DNA from: Roseimicrobium sp. ORNL1
Lineage (GTDB): Bacteria; Verrucomicrobiota; Verrucomicrobiia; Verrucomicrobiales; Verrucomicrobiaceae
DNA length: 64,000 bases
Reading direction: 5' to 3'
NCBI RefSeq assembly: GCF_011044495.1
Contig: NZ_CP049143.1
Coordinates: forward strand, 1,488,001 to 1,552,000
Shown: in pieces, positions 25,521 through 34,216 of the stretch
How the letters are laid out: each line of letters starts with the position of its first letter
Position numbering within the stretch: position 1 is the first letter of the stretch
The notes under the pieces: model-generated
The model's database searches: none
Told to the model about the DNA's origin: nothing
Seen by the model: only the letters and a program-made list of their open reading frames with translations
Position numbers and translations under genes: made by a program

Positions 25521-26675
25521 TCAGGCGGAGCGCAGGGAGGCGACGATGGGTTTGCGGGCGGCTTTGAAGGCGGGGTAGAGGCTGGCGAGGAGGCCGAGGG
25601 CGAGGGCGGTGAGCATGCCGCGGATGAGGATGGGCATGTCCGGCATGATGGAGAGGGTCACGCCTTCATTCCCCACGGTGAAGCTCTGCCAGCGCAGCAT
25701 GCCGTAGGCGGCAGCGACGCCGAGGGCGCCGCCCAGGAGGCCGAGGAGAATGCCTTCCACGGCGACGAGCACGCCGATGGCTCGCTGGGAGAAACCAAGC
25801 GTCTGCAGCACGGCATTCTCCTTCACGCGGGAGCGCACCACGAGCAGCACGGCATTGGCCACGAGGCCGAGCACGGCAGCCACGGCGCCGAGGCCGAGCC
25901 AGCGGGTGAAGCCTACGAGCTCCACGAGTTGCGCCGCGGTGTCGGCAAAGAAGGCTTTCTCGGGACGCGTGCTGGTGGGTGCTTGTTCAGCATTGAAGCG
26001 TTCGTCGATTTCCTTCGACACGCGGGCGAGGTCGCCGGCGGAGTTCACGCGCACGTTGAACTGGGTCACAATGCCGAGCCCACGGCGGGAGGCTTGCTGG
26101 AGGAAGGGGAGGTGCACATAGGCCACGTTGCTGTCCTGCGGCTCATCACTCTCGATGATGCCTGCGACTGTCACCGTGACGCCAGCGGCATCGAAGCGGT
26201 CGCCCACGCTCAGCCGGCGGCGCGTGGCGAGGTTGCGCCCGAGCAGGGCGGCATCGGAGCGCTTCTTCCATTCGTCGATGGAGCCCTCCAGTACGTGGAG
26301 ATGCGAGGCGTAGCGCATCAGATTGTCCGGTGGCACCCCTCGGAAAGCGATGATGTCCAGACTGGCGCCGCAGTTGTTCACCACAATCTGGATGGGGATG
26401 ACTTCCTTCACGCCCTCGATTTTTCGGATGGTGTTTTCGTAGTGCTCGGGCAGGCGGCTGGTGGCGGGGCAGAAGCGGTTCTCGCGATAGACCACGAGCG
26501 TGGTGTCATCGGCGCCAGCCTGCGTGGCGAGGCGCAGGCTGCGCTGCATGGTCTCCACCGTGGCGAAGAGGAACATGCTCATGGCCACACCGAGGATGGT
26601 GAGCAGCGAGCGCAGCCGGTGGCGGCTGAGCTGCTTGAAGGCGAGGATGACGAGGTTGGTGAGCTTCGAAATCAT
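25521..26675 (-). CDS. ABC transporter permease, FtsX/MacB type (first permease)
   Basis: A 384-residue protein of the same topology: helix 1 (LRSLLTILGVAMSMFLFATVE), a periplasmic domain with a MacB-like fold, then three C-terminal helices around GLGAVAAVLGLVANAVLLVVRSRVKENAVLQTLGFSQRAIGVL. VKENAVLQTLGFSQRAIGVL is the FtsX-domain signature. It starts 26 bp after the ATPase stop, so the two are probably translated together. The two permeases are diverged from each other, so a heterodimer is likely. Confidence 0.88.
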   Translation of the reverse strand: MISKLTNLVILAFKQLSRHRLRSLLTILGVAMSMFLFATVETMQRSLRLATQAGADDTTLVVYRENRFCPATSRLPEHYENTIRKIEGVKEVIPIQIVVNNCGASLDIIAFRGVPPDNLMRYASHLHVLEGSIDEWKKRSDAALLGRNLATRRRLSVGDRFDAAGVTVTVAGIIESDEPQDSNVAYVHLPFLQQASRRGLGIVTQFNVRVNSAGDLARVSKEIDERFNAEQAPTSTRPEKAFFADTAAQLVELVGFTRWLGLGAVAAVLGLVANAVLLVVRSRVKENAVLQTLGFSQRAIGVLVAVEGILLGLLGGALGVAAAYGMLRWQSFTVGNEGVTLSIMPDMPILIRGMLTALALGLLASLYPAFKAARKPIVASLRSA

Positions 26676-26701
26676 ACTACATCACTTTGTATTGTGTCCC
26701 A

Positions 26702-27427
26702 TCACACGTGGGCGGGTGCTAGGCGATGGGATTGGGATTCCAAAAGGCGTCCCTTTTCCAGGTGCAGTACACGGTCGGCGGCATCGGCGGCACGCGGGTC
26801 ATGGGTCACCATCACCACGGTCTTCCCGTGATGCGCGACGAGTTCGCGCAGCAGGCCGAGGATGGAGTCGGCGGACTCGCGGTCGAGGTCGCCTGTGGGT
26901 TCGTCTGCCACGAGCAGGTCGGGATTGGCTACGATGGCGCGGGCGATGGCCACGCGCTGCTCCTGACCGCCGGAGAGTTCGGAAGGCGTGTGATGGGCGC
27001 GATCTCCGAGGCCGACGAGTTGCAGCGCCGTCTGCACGCGTGCGCGCCGCTCGCTGCGTGAGAGCGGGCTCAGAAGCAGGGGCAGCTCCACATTCTCAAA
27101 CGCGCTGAGAATCGGCACGAGGTGGTAGAGCTGGAAGATGTAACCCACATGGCTGGCACGCCACTTCGTGAGCTGGCTGCGCGACATGCGTTCCAACTGC
27201 GACTCGCCGATGCGCAAGGTGCCCGAGGTGGGGCTGTCGATGCCGGCGACGAGATTCAGCAGCGTGGTCTTGCCGCTGCCGGAGGGACCCATGAGCGCGA
27301 GGAAGGAGCCGCGTGGCACATCGAGGTCGAGGTCCAGCAAAGGAGTCACGGTATTCGTGCCTTTCTTGTAGGACTTCGTCAGGCCGCGGCACTGGATGAA
27401 GGGGGATGGGACGGAGGGGGAGGACAT
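26702..27427 (-). CDS. ABC transporter ATP-binding protein, MacB/LolD type
   Basis: A 241-residue ATPase with Walker A GPSGSGKTTLL, Q-loop YIFQLYHLVP, signature SGGQEQ, Walker B LLVADEPTGDLD and H-loop VMVTHDPR. SGGQEQ and VADEPTGDLD are typical of the MacB/LolD subfamily, which powers mechanotransmission permeases. The operon gives it two FtsX-type permeases and an upstream HlyD-type adaptor, as in MacAB-type tripartite export or lipoprotein release. The substrate is unknown. A 400-bp spacer with inverted repeats separates it from the adaptor. Confidence 0.92.
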   Translation of the reverse strand: MSSPSVPSPFIQCRGLTKSYKKGTNTVTPLLDLDLDVPRGSFLALMGPSGSGKTTLLNLVAGIDSPTSGTLRIGESQLERMSRSQLTKWRASHVGYIFQLYHLVPILSAFENVELPLLLSPLSRSERRARVQTALQLVGLGDRAHHTPSELSGGQEQRVAIARAIVANPDLLVADEPTGDLDRESADSILGLLRELVAHHGKTVVMVTHDPRAADAADRVLHLEKGRLLESQSHRLAPAHV

Positions 27428-27838
27428 GGGAGATGGGGAGACAGGGAGAAGCGGAGAAGCGGAGAAAGGGAACGTGTATCAGCCAATGGCACGTCTCGTG
27501 AGCTCGCAGACACTTGAGGCGGAAGAGCGTCCGCATGGCATGCCACGTTGCGCGAAGCGCTTTGGAGTGCGTGTGCGAAGCACCGCTTTGAGCGGAGGAG
27601 TGAAAGGTCCGAACGACGCGCGGGTTCTTGAGGCTCCCGATTTCTGGACGACGGGATATTGGTGAATGCCTGGAGAGGTTTGATGCTGGCTCGCGCTGTT
27701 CAAAGCGGTGCTTCGCACGCGCACTCCAAGGCGCTTCGCGCAAGCTCGTACCTTGCTGGCTGGTTTGCTGTGAGGAGTGCTTTTCATGTCACGAGACGTT
27801 CGTTAGTGCGTGGGAGCACAAATGTTGGAGTGATGGGG
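27428..27838. other. Repeat-containing spacer inside the exporter operon
   Basis: About 410 bp between the adaptor and ATPase genes, with inverted-repeat pair B (27549-27590 and 27701-27742). I see no protein gene in it; open frames there are the repeat read in six frames. Confidence 0.5.
27549..27742. repeat. REP-like inverted repeat pair, TTGGAGTGCG family
   Basis: Left arm 27549-27590 and right arm 27701-27742 are inverted copies with 40 of 42 positions matching. The arms contain CTTTGGAGTGCG...GAAGCACCGCTTTG. They are related to the 51-bp arms that flank the RAYT gene at 58156-58963, sharing TTGGAGTGCG and ACCGCTTTG. Confidence 0.8.
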
Positions 27839-29515
27839 TCACTGAGGGGACCCGGTGACTCGGACGCGGCGGCCTTCGGTGAGGTGGTCGTGCGGGGGGA
27901 GGATGACGAACTCGCCGGGGAGGACTCCGGAGGTGATGGAGACGTAGCCTTCACGCTCGATGGGGCCGCGCTGAGCGGGGCGCTTCGTGGCGGTGGAGTT
28001 GTCTGGGGAGATGACCCAGAGGGAGGTGGCTTTTTGCGGTGTGCTGTCCGTCACCAGAGCGGTGGCGGGGACCATGATGGCGCGGGTGGGGTCTGCGGGT
28101 GAGACGTCTGCCACGGCAGTCGAGGATGAGGGCGAGAATGAGGAGGAGGACGAAGCGGCTGTGGAGGATGATGGCGTGGATGAGGTGCCGAGGAACTTCA
28201 CGCGGCAGAGCATCTCGGGACGCAGGCGAGGGTCGGGGTTCTCGATGCGCACCTTGGCCTGGAGGGTGTTTCTCTGGAGGTCGGCGGAGCCCACGATGCG
28301 GGTCACCACGCCGTGGATCTCGGTGTTGGGCAGGAAGTCGGAGGTGACAATCGCCTGCTGTCCCACCATGAGGCCGCGGGCGTCCGCGAGAGGCACATCC
28401 ACGCGCGCCTGCAGTTTCCCCTTCTCGAAGAGCGTGGCGATGGTGGCGGACTGGTGGTCATCCATGCCCAGCAGCTTCTTCTGGCCGGGGGCGGCGTGGA
28501 GTTGGAGGATGACACCATCCACCGGCGAGGTGATGCGGGTGCGGGCGAGGGCGAGCTCCTGCTTTTCCACGGCTACTTGAGCGGAGGCGACGCCGGCTTC
28601 CATGGCGGCGGCCTGGGCCTTGGCGGCTTCCACCTTGGCCTTCGCGGCGATGAGTTGGGACTGGCGGGAGGCCACTTCTGCAGCCTGACCCTGGACCACG
28701 AACTTGGCCCGCGAGCGTTCCTGATCGGACACGGAGCCGGAGGGAATCTTCGCGATGCGTTGCTCGTTGTCCTTCTCCTCCGCGAGCTTGGCTTCGGCGG
28801 CTCTCACCTGGTCGGCCATCACCGCTACCTCGGTCTCGGCCACGGTGACCTGCACGGTTTGCAGCTTCTGCTCGGCCACGGCCTTGTCATGCGCGCGCTT
28901 GGCGGCATCGAGGGAGATGCGATTGTCGTCTGCGATGAGTTCCGCGAGGAGCTGGCCCTGCTTCACCTCCTGGCCTTCCAGCACGTGCACCTTTGCGATG
29001 ACGCCATCTGTCAGGGTGGTGGCATAGATGGGCAGCGGGTCCGGCTCGAACCACCCGGCCGCTTGGAAGAGGAGCTGGGGTGGGGAGGGGGATGAGGGAG
29101 CAAGATTAGGAGCAGGAGTGGACGGTGATGGCGGTGTAGGATGGTGTGATGCCGTTTCATCCTTCTCCCCGCCGGCTGCGGCCGCGGGAGCGGAGTCGAT
29201 GTCCGTCAGCAGGATGGCTTGTGCGACCTGCACCTCCAGCGCGGGCAGGAGACGGTCGCGGAAGACGAAGGCAAAGAGCCCAGCAAAGGCGAGGATGAGG
29301 ACAGCTGGCAGCAACCACGCGGGCAGCAGAAGGATGCGCCGGCGCAGCGGGGTGGAGGATTCGGCTGTGGCAGCCGGGCTGGGGGATGCGCTTGCCTTCG
29401 CGTTTGCGGGCAATGCGTGGGAGGCAGGGGAATAGAGATCGGAAAGAGACACGGCGACAGCTTGGGCATGGGCTTGGGTTGGGTGTGGATGCGCGGCATT
29501 GGCATCGGCATCCAC
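27839..29515 (-). CDS. HlyD/MFP-family periplasmic adaptor of an ABC exporter
   Basis: A 558-residue membrane fusion protein. An N-terminal cytosolic, Pro/Ala-rich part (about 1-57) is followed by one transmembrane helix (ILLLPAWLLPAVLILAFAGL). The periplasmic part has a biotinyl-lipoyl half (DGVIAKVHVLEGQEVKQGQL), a long coiled-coil hairpin (about residues 200-310), the second half (ITSPVDGVILQLHAAPGQKK) and a beta-barrel region with a low-complexity Ser/Pro/Thr insert near residue 430. This is the adaptor of a tripartite exporter, matching the ABC genes downstream. No TolC-type outer membrane gene is adjacent. Confidence 0.88.
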   Translation of the reverse strand: MDADANAAHPHPTQAHAQAVAVSLSDLYSPASHALPANAKASASPSPAATAESSTPLRRRILLLPAWLLPAVLILAFAGLFAFVFRDRLLPALEVQVAQAILLTDIDSAPAAAAGGEKDETASHHPTPPSPSTPAPNLAPSSPSPPQLLFQAAGWFEPDPLPIYATTLTDGVIAKVHVLEGQEVKQGQLLAELIADDNRISLDAAKRAHDKAVAEQKLQTVQVTVAETEVAVMADQVRAAEAKLAEEKDNEQRIAKIPSGSVSDQERSRAKFVVQGQAAEVASRQSQLIAAKAKVEAAKAQAAAMEAGVASAQVAVEKQELALARTRITSPVDGVILQLHAAPGQKKLLGMDDHQSATIATLFEKGKLQARVDVPLADARGLMVGQQAIVTSDFLPNTEIHGVVTRIVGSADLQRNTLQAKVRIENPDPRLRPEMLCRVKFLGTSSTPSSSTAASSSSSFSPSSSTAVADVSPADPTRAIMVPATALVTDSTPQKATSLWVISPDNSTATKRPAQRGPIEREGYVSITSGVLPGEFVILPPHDHLTEGRRVRVTGSPQ

Positions 29516-29589
29516 AACGACATGCGCCGCCTGTTGCAGGGAGCAACAAGGTCACGGCGCACCAGCCAGGGGGCGGAGGCGTGTCTGCT

Positions 29590-30045
29590 TCAAATCAGAA
29601 GCGAGCGATACAGCACCAAGCGGGACGGACCCGGGGGTTCCGGCTGGTGTGTGAGATTCCACGACATCATTCCCGTGGGGGCGTGCCGTGGCATCATGGG
29701 GACGAGCAGAAGGGAGGCGAAGGGCTCCGCCGCCGTGTATACCGGCGCGGGCGTGTGTTCCTTCGCCGTGGAAGGCAGGTAGGTTTCCCAGCCTTTGGAG
29801 ACGACAACGAAGCAGTTTTCCCGGCTGGTGAGCATCAGGCAGCCGCTGGCAAGGGGGCTTGCGCTGGCGGCCTGGAGGGTGGCAGAGGCTTCTTGTTCCT
29901 CCGGGCACTCGCCGCAGCAGGACTCCGGTGCGGCACCCACGAAGACATGCCCCGTGCAGCGGCACACCGTCATGGACAGACCCTGCGACACGCAGGTCGC
30001 CACTGCGATAAGCAGCAGGACAAGGGCCTTGGCGCGACGGGTCAT
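29590..30045 (-). CDS. Exported Cys-rich hypothetical protein
   Basis: A 151-residue protein starting MTRRAKALVLLLIAVATCVS, a Sec signal. The first part has CRCTGHVF and then SCCGECPEE, a small Cys cluster resembling proteins encoded beside heavy-metal efflux systems. The rest is low in regular structure. It is the first gene of the exporter operon, 74 bp before the adaptor start. A metal-sensing or metal-binding periplasmic role is only an inference. Confidence 0.65.
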   Translation of the reverse strand: MTRRAKALVLLLIAVATCVSQGLSMTVCRCTGHVFVGAAPESCCGECPEEQEASATLQAASASPLASGCLMLTSRENCFVVVSKGWETYLPSTAKEHTPAPVYTAAEPFASLLLVPMMPRHAPTGMMSWNLTHQPEPPGPSRLVLYRSLLI

Positions 30046-30175
30046 GCCATAAGGATAAGGGGAGGAGAAATGCGGTGCAAGCGGGATTGTGGTGAGGAGA
30101 TGGGGGTGGCGGTGCGACAGGCGAAACTAGAGAATGGCCTCGTTGCGTCTATTTGGAGGACAGGCATGGTGGGTG

Positions 30176-30577
30176 ATGCCATCGAAACGCCCACGGAAGA
30201 CTGCTGCGAAAAAGCCAGAGACGATTTCCAAAAAGCAGAAGGTGAACAAGGGTCGCGAGGAAGCAGTGCAGAAGGATGGTGGACCGTTTCTGGGTACGGG
30301 AATGGATGCGGTGGTGCTTCTCTGCAAGAAGCTCGACAGGCTGGGCTCAGGACTGTCGGATGCGGAGATTCAGGATGCCGCCATTGATTTGCATGATGTG
30401 GCGCACGGGTGCCTTGCGGTGGCGCGGAAGGTCCAGGAACTGTCGACCTGCAGGTCCAAGAAACAGGCAGCGTGGATACTCGAGGATATCAATTTTGAGT
30501 TGTTTGACCACCTCCAGCGGTTCCATCTCCGGAGCCTCCGCCGGAGTTTGAAGAAGCTGACGGCGGGAAAGGAGTGA
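30176..30577 (+). CDS. Hypothetical protein, basic N-terminus
   Basis: A 133-residue protein from the ATG at 30176 (MPSKRPRKTAAKKPETISKK), with a Lys-rich start. The remaining part is helical (GLSDAEIQDAAIDLHDVAHG, ARKVQELSTCRSKKQAAWIL). The frame is open from 30134, but the Lys-rich start at 30176 looks more natural. No family is recognised. It is divergent from the exporter operon and followed by inverted-repeat pair C. Confidence 0.5.
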   Translation: MPSKRPRKTAAKKPETISKKQKVNKGREEAVQKDGGPFLGTGMDAVVLLCKKLDRLGSGLSDAEIQDAAIDLHDVAHGCLAVARKVQELSTCRSKKQAAWILEDINFELFDHLQRFHLRSLRRSLKKLTAGKE

Positions 30578-30974
30578 TCCGGCTGAGCTAGGCGGAAGCA
30601 GGGGGGCGGCAGCGATAGTGGCCGACTTTCTCCGAAAGTCGCAGCAGTCTGAAGCCCTTTGTGAGCGAGCCATGGCTCCTGGTTCTCCGCCTTCGGGAAG
30701 CTCCCTTCGGTTGGAAGTTTGCCAGGAGGGAGTGTCCTTTGGCATCACATGGGTGGTACGCAATGGATGGGGTGGAGTGCTGCGACTTTCGGAGAAAGTC
30801 GGCCACTATCGCTGCATCCGCGTCCTCAAGCCCCAAGCCTCCCTCCCACTTTTCTCCTCTCCCATGGCACTCTGCGATCTTTCCATACCTCCATTCGACA
30901 AATCGGCACTGCCTGTGCTAGATTTCGCTGGCGTTGCAGGCGGAACTTGCTAACGGCCTGCGAATTCCTTCAGG
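30578..30974. other. Intergenic region with inverted-repeat pair C
   Basis: About 400 bp before the histidine kinase. Besides repeat pair C (30609-30815) it holds no gene that I can support. Confidence 0.4.
30609..30815. repeat. Inverted repeat pair C (perfect 38-bp arms)
   Basis: Left arm 30609-30646 and right arm 30778-30815 are perfect inverted copies (38 of 38), 131 bp apart. Each arm holds a small hairpin, GACTTTC-TCC-GAAAGTC. Confidence 0.9.
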
Positions 30975-33881
30975 ATGGCCAGCCGAGCTACAAAGATAGG
31001 CGTATCCGCTGAGACCCAGTTGCGCGAGCGCATCCGGGAATTGGAGGCGCAGGTCCGCCAGGAACAGAGCGCGCGGAAGGCGTGGCTGGCCAGCGAGGAG
31101 CGTTTCGCCATGGCGGTGCGCGGCACCAATGACGGCATCTGGGACTGGACCGTCCGCACGCAGGAGATCTATTACTCGCCCCGCTTCAAGGAACTGCTGG
31201 GCTACGGTAACAACGAGCTCTCCAACAAATTCATCGAATGGGAATCCCGCCTCCATCCGGAGGACAAGGCCCGCACCATGGAGGCGCTGAACGCGCACCT
31301 GGAGCGCGACCTCCCCTATGACGTGGAGTACCGCCTGCGCTGCAAGGACGGAGGCTACCGCTGGTTCCGCGCGCGTGGCAAGGCCATCCGCAATCCAGAC
31401 GGCACCCCGCATCGCATGGCAGGCGCCATCACGGACATCACCGAGCGCAAGGAGGCCATGCGCGCGCTGGCGGAGAGCGAGGAGCGCTTCGCCTTGGCCG
31501 TGCGCGGGGCCAATGACGGCATCTGGGACTGGGACATCCTGACGAATCAGGTCTACTTCTCCCCGCGGTGGAAGGCCATGGTGGGGTATGAGGACCACGA
31601 ACTCGAGAACGTGTTCGCCACGTTCGAGGCGCTGCTGCATCCCGATGATCACGACCGGGTGATGCAGGCGGTGAATGACTACCTGGACGGTCGCATGGAG
31701 GGCTACGCGGTGGAGTTCCGCTTCCGGCACCGGGACGGTAGCTACCGCTGGATGCTCGCCCGTGGCATGGCCTTGCGCGATGCCAAGGGGCGGCCGTATC
31801 GCATGGCCGGTTCCCACACGGATGTCACGGAGCAGAAGCAGTCCTTGTATGCCCTGGCAGAGGGGGAGGAGCAGCTCCGCCTCGCCAAGCAGGCCGCCGA
31901 GATGGCGAACCGCGCGAAGAGCGAATTCCTGGCGAACATGAGCCACGAAATCCGCACGCCCATGAATGGCATCCTGGGCCTTACGGAGCTCCTGCTGAAC
32001 ATGCACCTCAGCCCCGAGCAGCGCTCCTATGAGACGCTCGTGCGCCAGTCCGCAGAGTCCCTGCTGACCATTCTCAATGACATCCTCGACTTCTCCAAGA
32101 TCGAGGCGGGCAAGCTGGGGCTGGATGACCAGGAGTTCCGCCTGCGGGATGCGATTGGCGATACGCTGCAGAGCCTGGGCGTGCGTGCGGCGGAGAAGAA
32201 TCTGGAACTCGCCTGCCACATCGAGCCTGGGGTGCCGGAGATCCTGGTGGGGGACATCGCCCGCCTGCGCCAGGTGCTGGTGAATCTGGTGGGCAATGCG
32301 GTGAAGTTCACCCACGAGGGTGAGGTGGTCGTGGAGGTGCGGGTGGAGGCCCTCTCGGAAGGCCACGTGATGCTCCACTTCTCGGTGAAGGATACCGGCA
32401 TCGGCATCGCGGAGGAGCAGCACCACAAGATTTTCGAAGCCTTCACGCAGGCGGAGAGCTCCACCACCCGGCACTATGGTGGCACCGGTTTGGGGCTCAC
32501 CATCTGCCGGCAGCTCGTGGAGATGATGGATGGACGCATCTGGGTGGAGAGCACACCTGGTGCGGGTAGCACCTTCCACTTCACGGCCCAGTTGGGACTG
32601 GTCACTGAGCCAGTTCCCTGCAAGCGTCCCGAGCCGGGTGTGCTCAAGGGCCTGCACGTGCTCGTGGTGGATGACAATGCGACAAATCGCCTCATCCTGG
32701 ATGAAATGCTCAAGGGCTGGCAGATGATTCCCACCTGCGTGGCCAGTGGCGTGCTGGCGCTGGAGCTTCTCGGCTCTCCGAAGGGGCGCATCTTCAATCT
32801 CGTGCTCATGGATGTGATGATGCCCGGCATGGACGGCATGGAAGTGAGCCGCCGGGCGCATCTCCTGTTGGGCAGTGATGCGCCCAAGATTCTCATGCTC
32901 TCCTCCGCAGGACATCTCCTGCAACTGGCGAATTCTCCGCAAACCGGCATCGAGCGCGTGCTGACGAAGCCGGTGAAGCAAAGCGATCTCTTCGATGCCA
33001 TCGTGCAAATCCTCGACCTGTGCGAGGATTATGAACTGGGGGACACCTGCCCCTTCCAGCCGCTGCCCTCGCACCCGCTGCGCCCGCTCAATGTGCTGCT
33101 GGTGGAAGACGGTCGCGTGAATCAACTCGTGGCCACGCGCATGCTGGAGGACCGCGGGCACGCCGTGAGCGTGGCGAACAACGGCCGGGAGGCGCTGGAG
33201 ATGCTCTCGCAGGAGTCCTACGATGCGATTGTCATGGACGTGCACATGCCGGAGCTGAATGGCTTTGAGACCACTGCCATGATCCGCGAGCAGGAGCGCG
33301 AGTCCGGCGGGCACCTTCCCATCATCGCCATGACTGCGAATGCGATGAAGGGTGACCGCGAGCGCTGCATGGCTGCCGGCATGGATGATTATGTCTCCAA
33401 GCCCGTGCGCTCGGGCGAGCTCTACCGCGCCGTGGAGAGCTTCACCACCGTGCCGCTTTCCGCGCGCGGCGGCACCCCTCCTTGTGACATGCCAGACCCA
33501 CTGGAGCCGGATCCGGATTCTGTGTTTGATGCGGCGGCGTTCCGCGAGTCCATCAGTGATGAAGGACTGATGCGCCAGCTCGTGGAGATCTATCCGGAGG
33601 ATTCCGAGGACATGCTCCTGGAAGCGGAGACAGCCTTGCGAGACAAGGATCGCGCAGCGCTGCACCAGGCCGCGCACTCGCTCAAGGGCCTGCTGGGCAA
33701 CTACAGCGCGCCCATCGCCCTTGAAGCCGCACGCACCCTCAGCCGTCTCGCACGCGAGGACCGGTTGAAGGATGCGGCGCCCGTGCTCGCGGATACGATT
33801 CGCGAGGTGCGCCGCCTTGCCGATGCGCTCAAGGCCTTCGGCAAGACGTTGCCAGCGGAGCCTTCCGCCAACGGTCAATGA
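30975..33881 (+). CDS. Cytosolic hybrid sensor histidine kinase (2 PAS, HisKA, HATPase, 2 REC, HPt)
   Basis: A 968-residue protein with no transmembrane segment. Order: coiled coil (1-35), PAS/PAC 1 (about 37-160, RFAMAVRGTNDGIWDW), PAS/PAC 2 (about 165-290, RFALAVRGANDGIWDW), HisKA with phospho-acceptor H324 (MSHEIRTPMNG), HATPase (N-box near 436, DTGIGIAEE, GGTGLGLTICRQ), receiver 1 with D613 (LMDVMMPGMDG), receiver 2 with D755 (MDVHMPELNG), and a C-terminal HPt with H901 (AAHSLKGLLGNYS). It is a multistep phosphorelay kinase sensing an intracellular signal; the two PAS domains are near-duplicates. No response regulator gene is adjacent, so the partner is unknown. Its 3' end overlaps the convergent His-rich lipoprotein gene by 7 bp. 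Confidence 0.93.
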   Translation: MASRATKIGVSAETQLRERIRELEAQVRQEQSARKAWLASEERFAMAVRGTNDGIWDWTVRTQEIYYSPRFKELLGYGNNELSNKFIEWESRLHPEDKARTMEALNAHLERDLPYDVEYRLRCKDGGYRWFRARGKAIRNPDGTPHRMAGAITDITERKEAMRALAESEERFALAVRGANDGIWDWDILTNQVYFSPRWKAMVGYEDHELENVFATFEALLHPDDHDRVMQAVNDYLDGRMEGYAVEFRFRHRDGSYRWMLARGMALRDAKGRPYRMAGSHTDVTEQKQSLYALAEGEEQLRLAKQAAEMANRAKSEFLANMSHEIRTPMNGILGLTELLLNMHLSPEQRSYETLVRQSAESLLTILNDILDFSKIEAGKLGLDDQEFRLRDAIGDTLQSLGVRAAEKNLELACHIEPGVPEILVGDIARLRQVLVNLVGNAVKFTHEGEVVVEVRVEALSEGHVMLHFSVKDTGIGIAEEQHHKIFEAFTQAESSTTRHYGGTGLGLTICRQLVEMMDGRIWVESTPGAGSTFHFTAQLGLVTEPVPCKRPEPGVLKGLHVLVVDDNATNRLILDEMLKGWQMIPTCVASGVLALELLGSPKGRIFNLVLMDVMMPGMDGMEVSRRAHLLLGSDAPKILMLSSAGHLLQLANSPQTGIERVLTKPVKQSDLFDAIVQILDLCEDYELGDTCPFQPLPSHPLRPLNVLLVEDGRVNQLVATRMLEDRGHAVSVANNGREALEMLSQESYDAIVMDVHMPELNGFETTAMIREQERESGGHLPIIAMTANAMKGDRERCMAAGMDDYVSKPVRSGELYRAVESFTTVPLSARGGTPPCDMPDPLEPDPDSVFDAAAFRESISDEGLMRQLVEIYPEDSEDMLLEAETALRDKDRAALHQAAHSLKGLLGNYSAPIALEAARTLSRLAREDRLKDAAPVLADTIREVRRLADALKAFGKTLPAEPSANGQ

Positions 33882-34039
33882 TGATCATGGTGGTCATGAC
33901 CGTGACCATGCCCATGATGATGACCGTCTCCACGGTGATGTCCGTGGCCACCCGGGTGGTGATGGTAGCAACTTGAAAGTCCGAGCGCTCCAAAGGTCAG
34001 GGCGATGATGGTGGCAATCCTGGTGAGGCGAAGCTTCAT
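33875..34039 (-). CDS. Small His-rich lipoprotein
   Basis: A 54-residue gene. It starts MKLRLTRIATIIALTFGALG, a signal sequence ending in a lipobox LSSC with C24 as lipid site. The mature part is about 30 residues, nearly all His, Gly and Asp (HHHPGGHGHH, then GHGHGHDHHDHH). Histidines bind Ni, Zn, Co or Cu, so a metal-binding or chaperone role on the membrane is likely. It overlaps the end of the histidine kinase gene by 7 bp in convergent orientation. A second His-rich exported protein lies 177 bp upstream. Confidence 0.7.
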   Translation of the reverse strand: MKLRLTRIATIIALTFGALGLSSCYHHHPGGHGHHRGDGHHHGHGHGHDHHDHH

Positions 34040-34216
34040 ACGATATTCAATGGGTTGTTTTTTGAAAAACCGGACGCAGACGAGGTGAGAGGTGAGGCAT
34101 CACGCCGGAGCGCTTCTGCTCCTCTTAAGAACACTCGTCTGCATCTGCCTGATTGGATGGGCGTGGCGGTGATTCTATTCAGGTGCTTGCGCAGATTTCT
34201 GTGCAAGGGGCGTCGC

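Noticed and set aside
25497-26831. A 444-codon plus-strand frame antisense to the first permease
   Set aside because: It mirrors the permease codons and has no motif; the permease has a full FtsX topology.
30918-33878. A 986-codon open frame on the minus strand antisense to the hybrid histidine kinase
   Set aside because: All kinase motifs read on the plus strand. The antisense product has no recognisable domain and a biased His/Gln/Leu/Arg composition, so it is a shadow frame.
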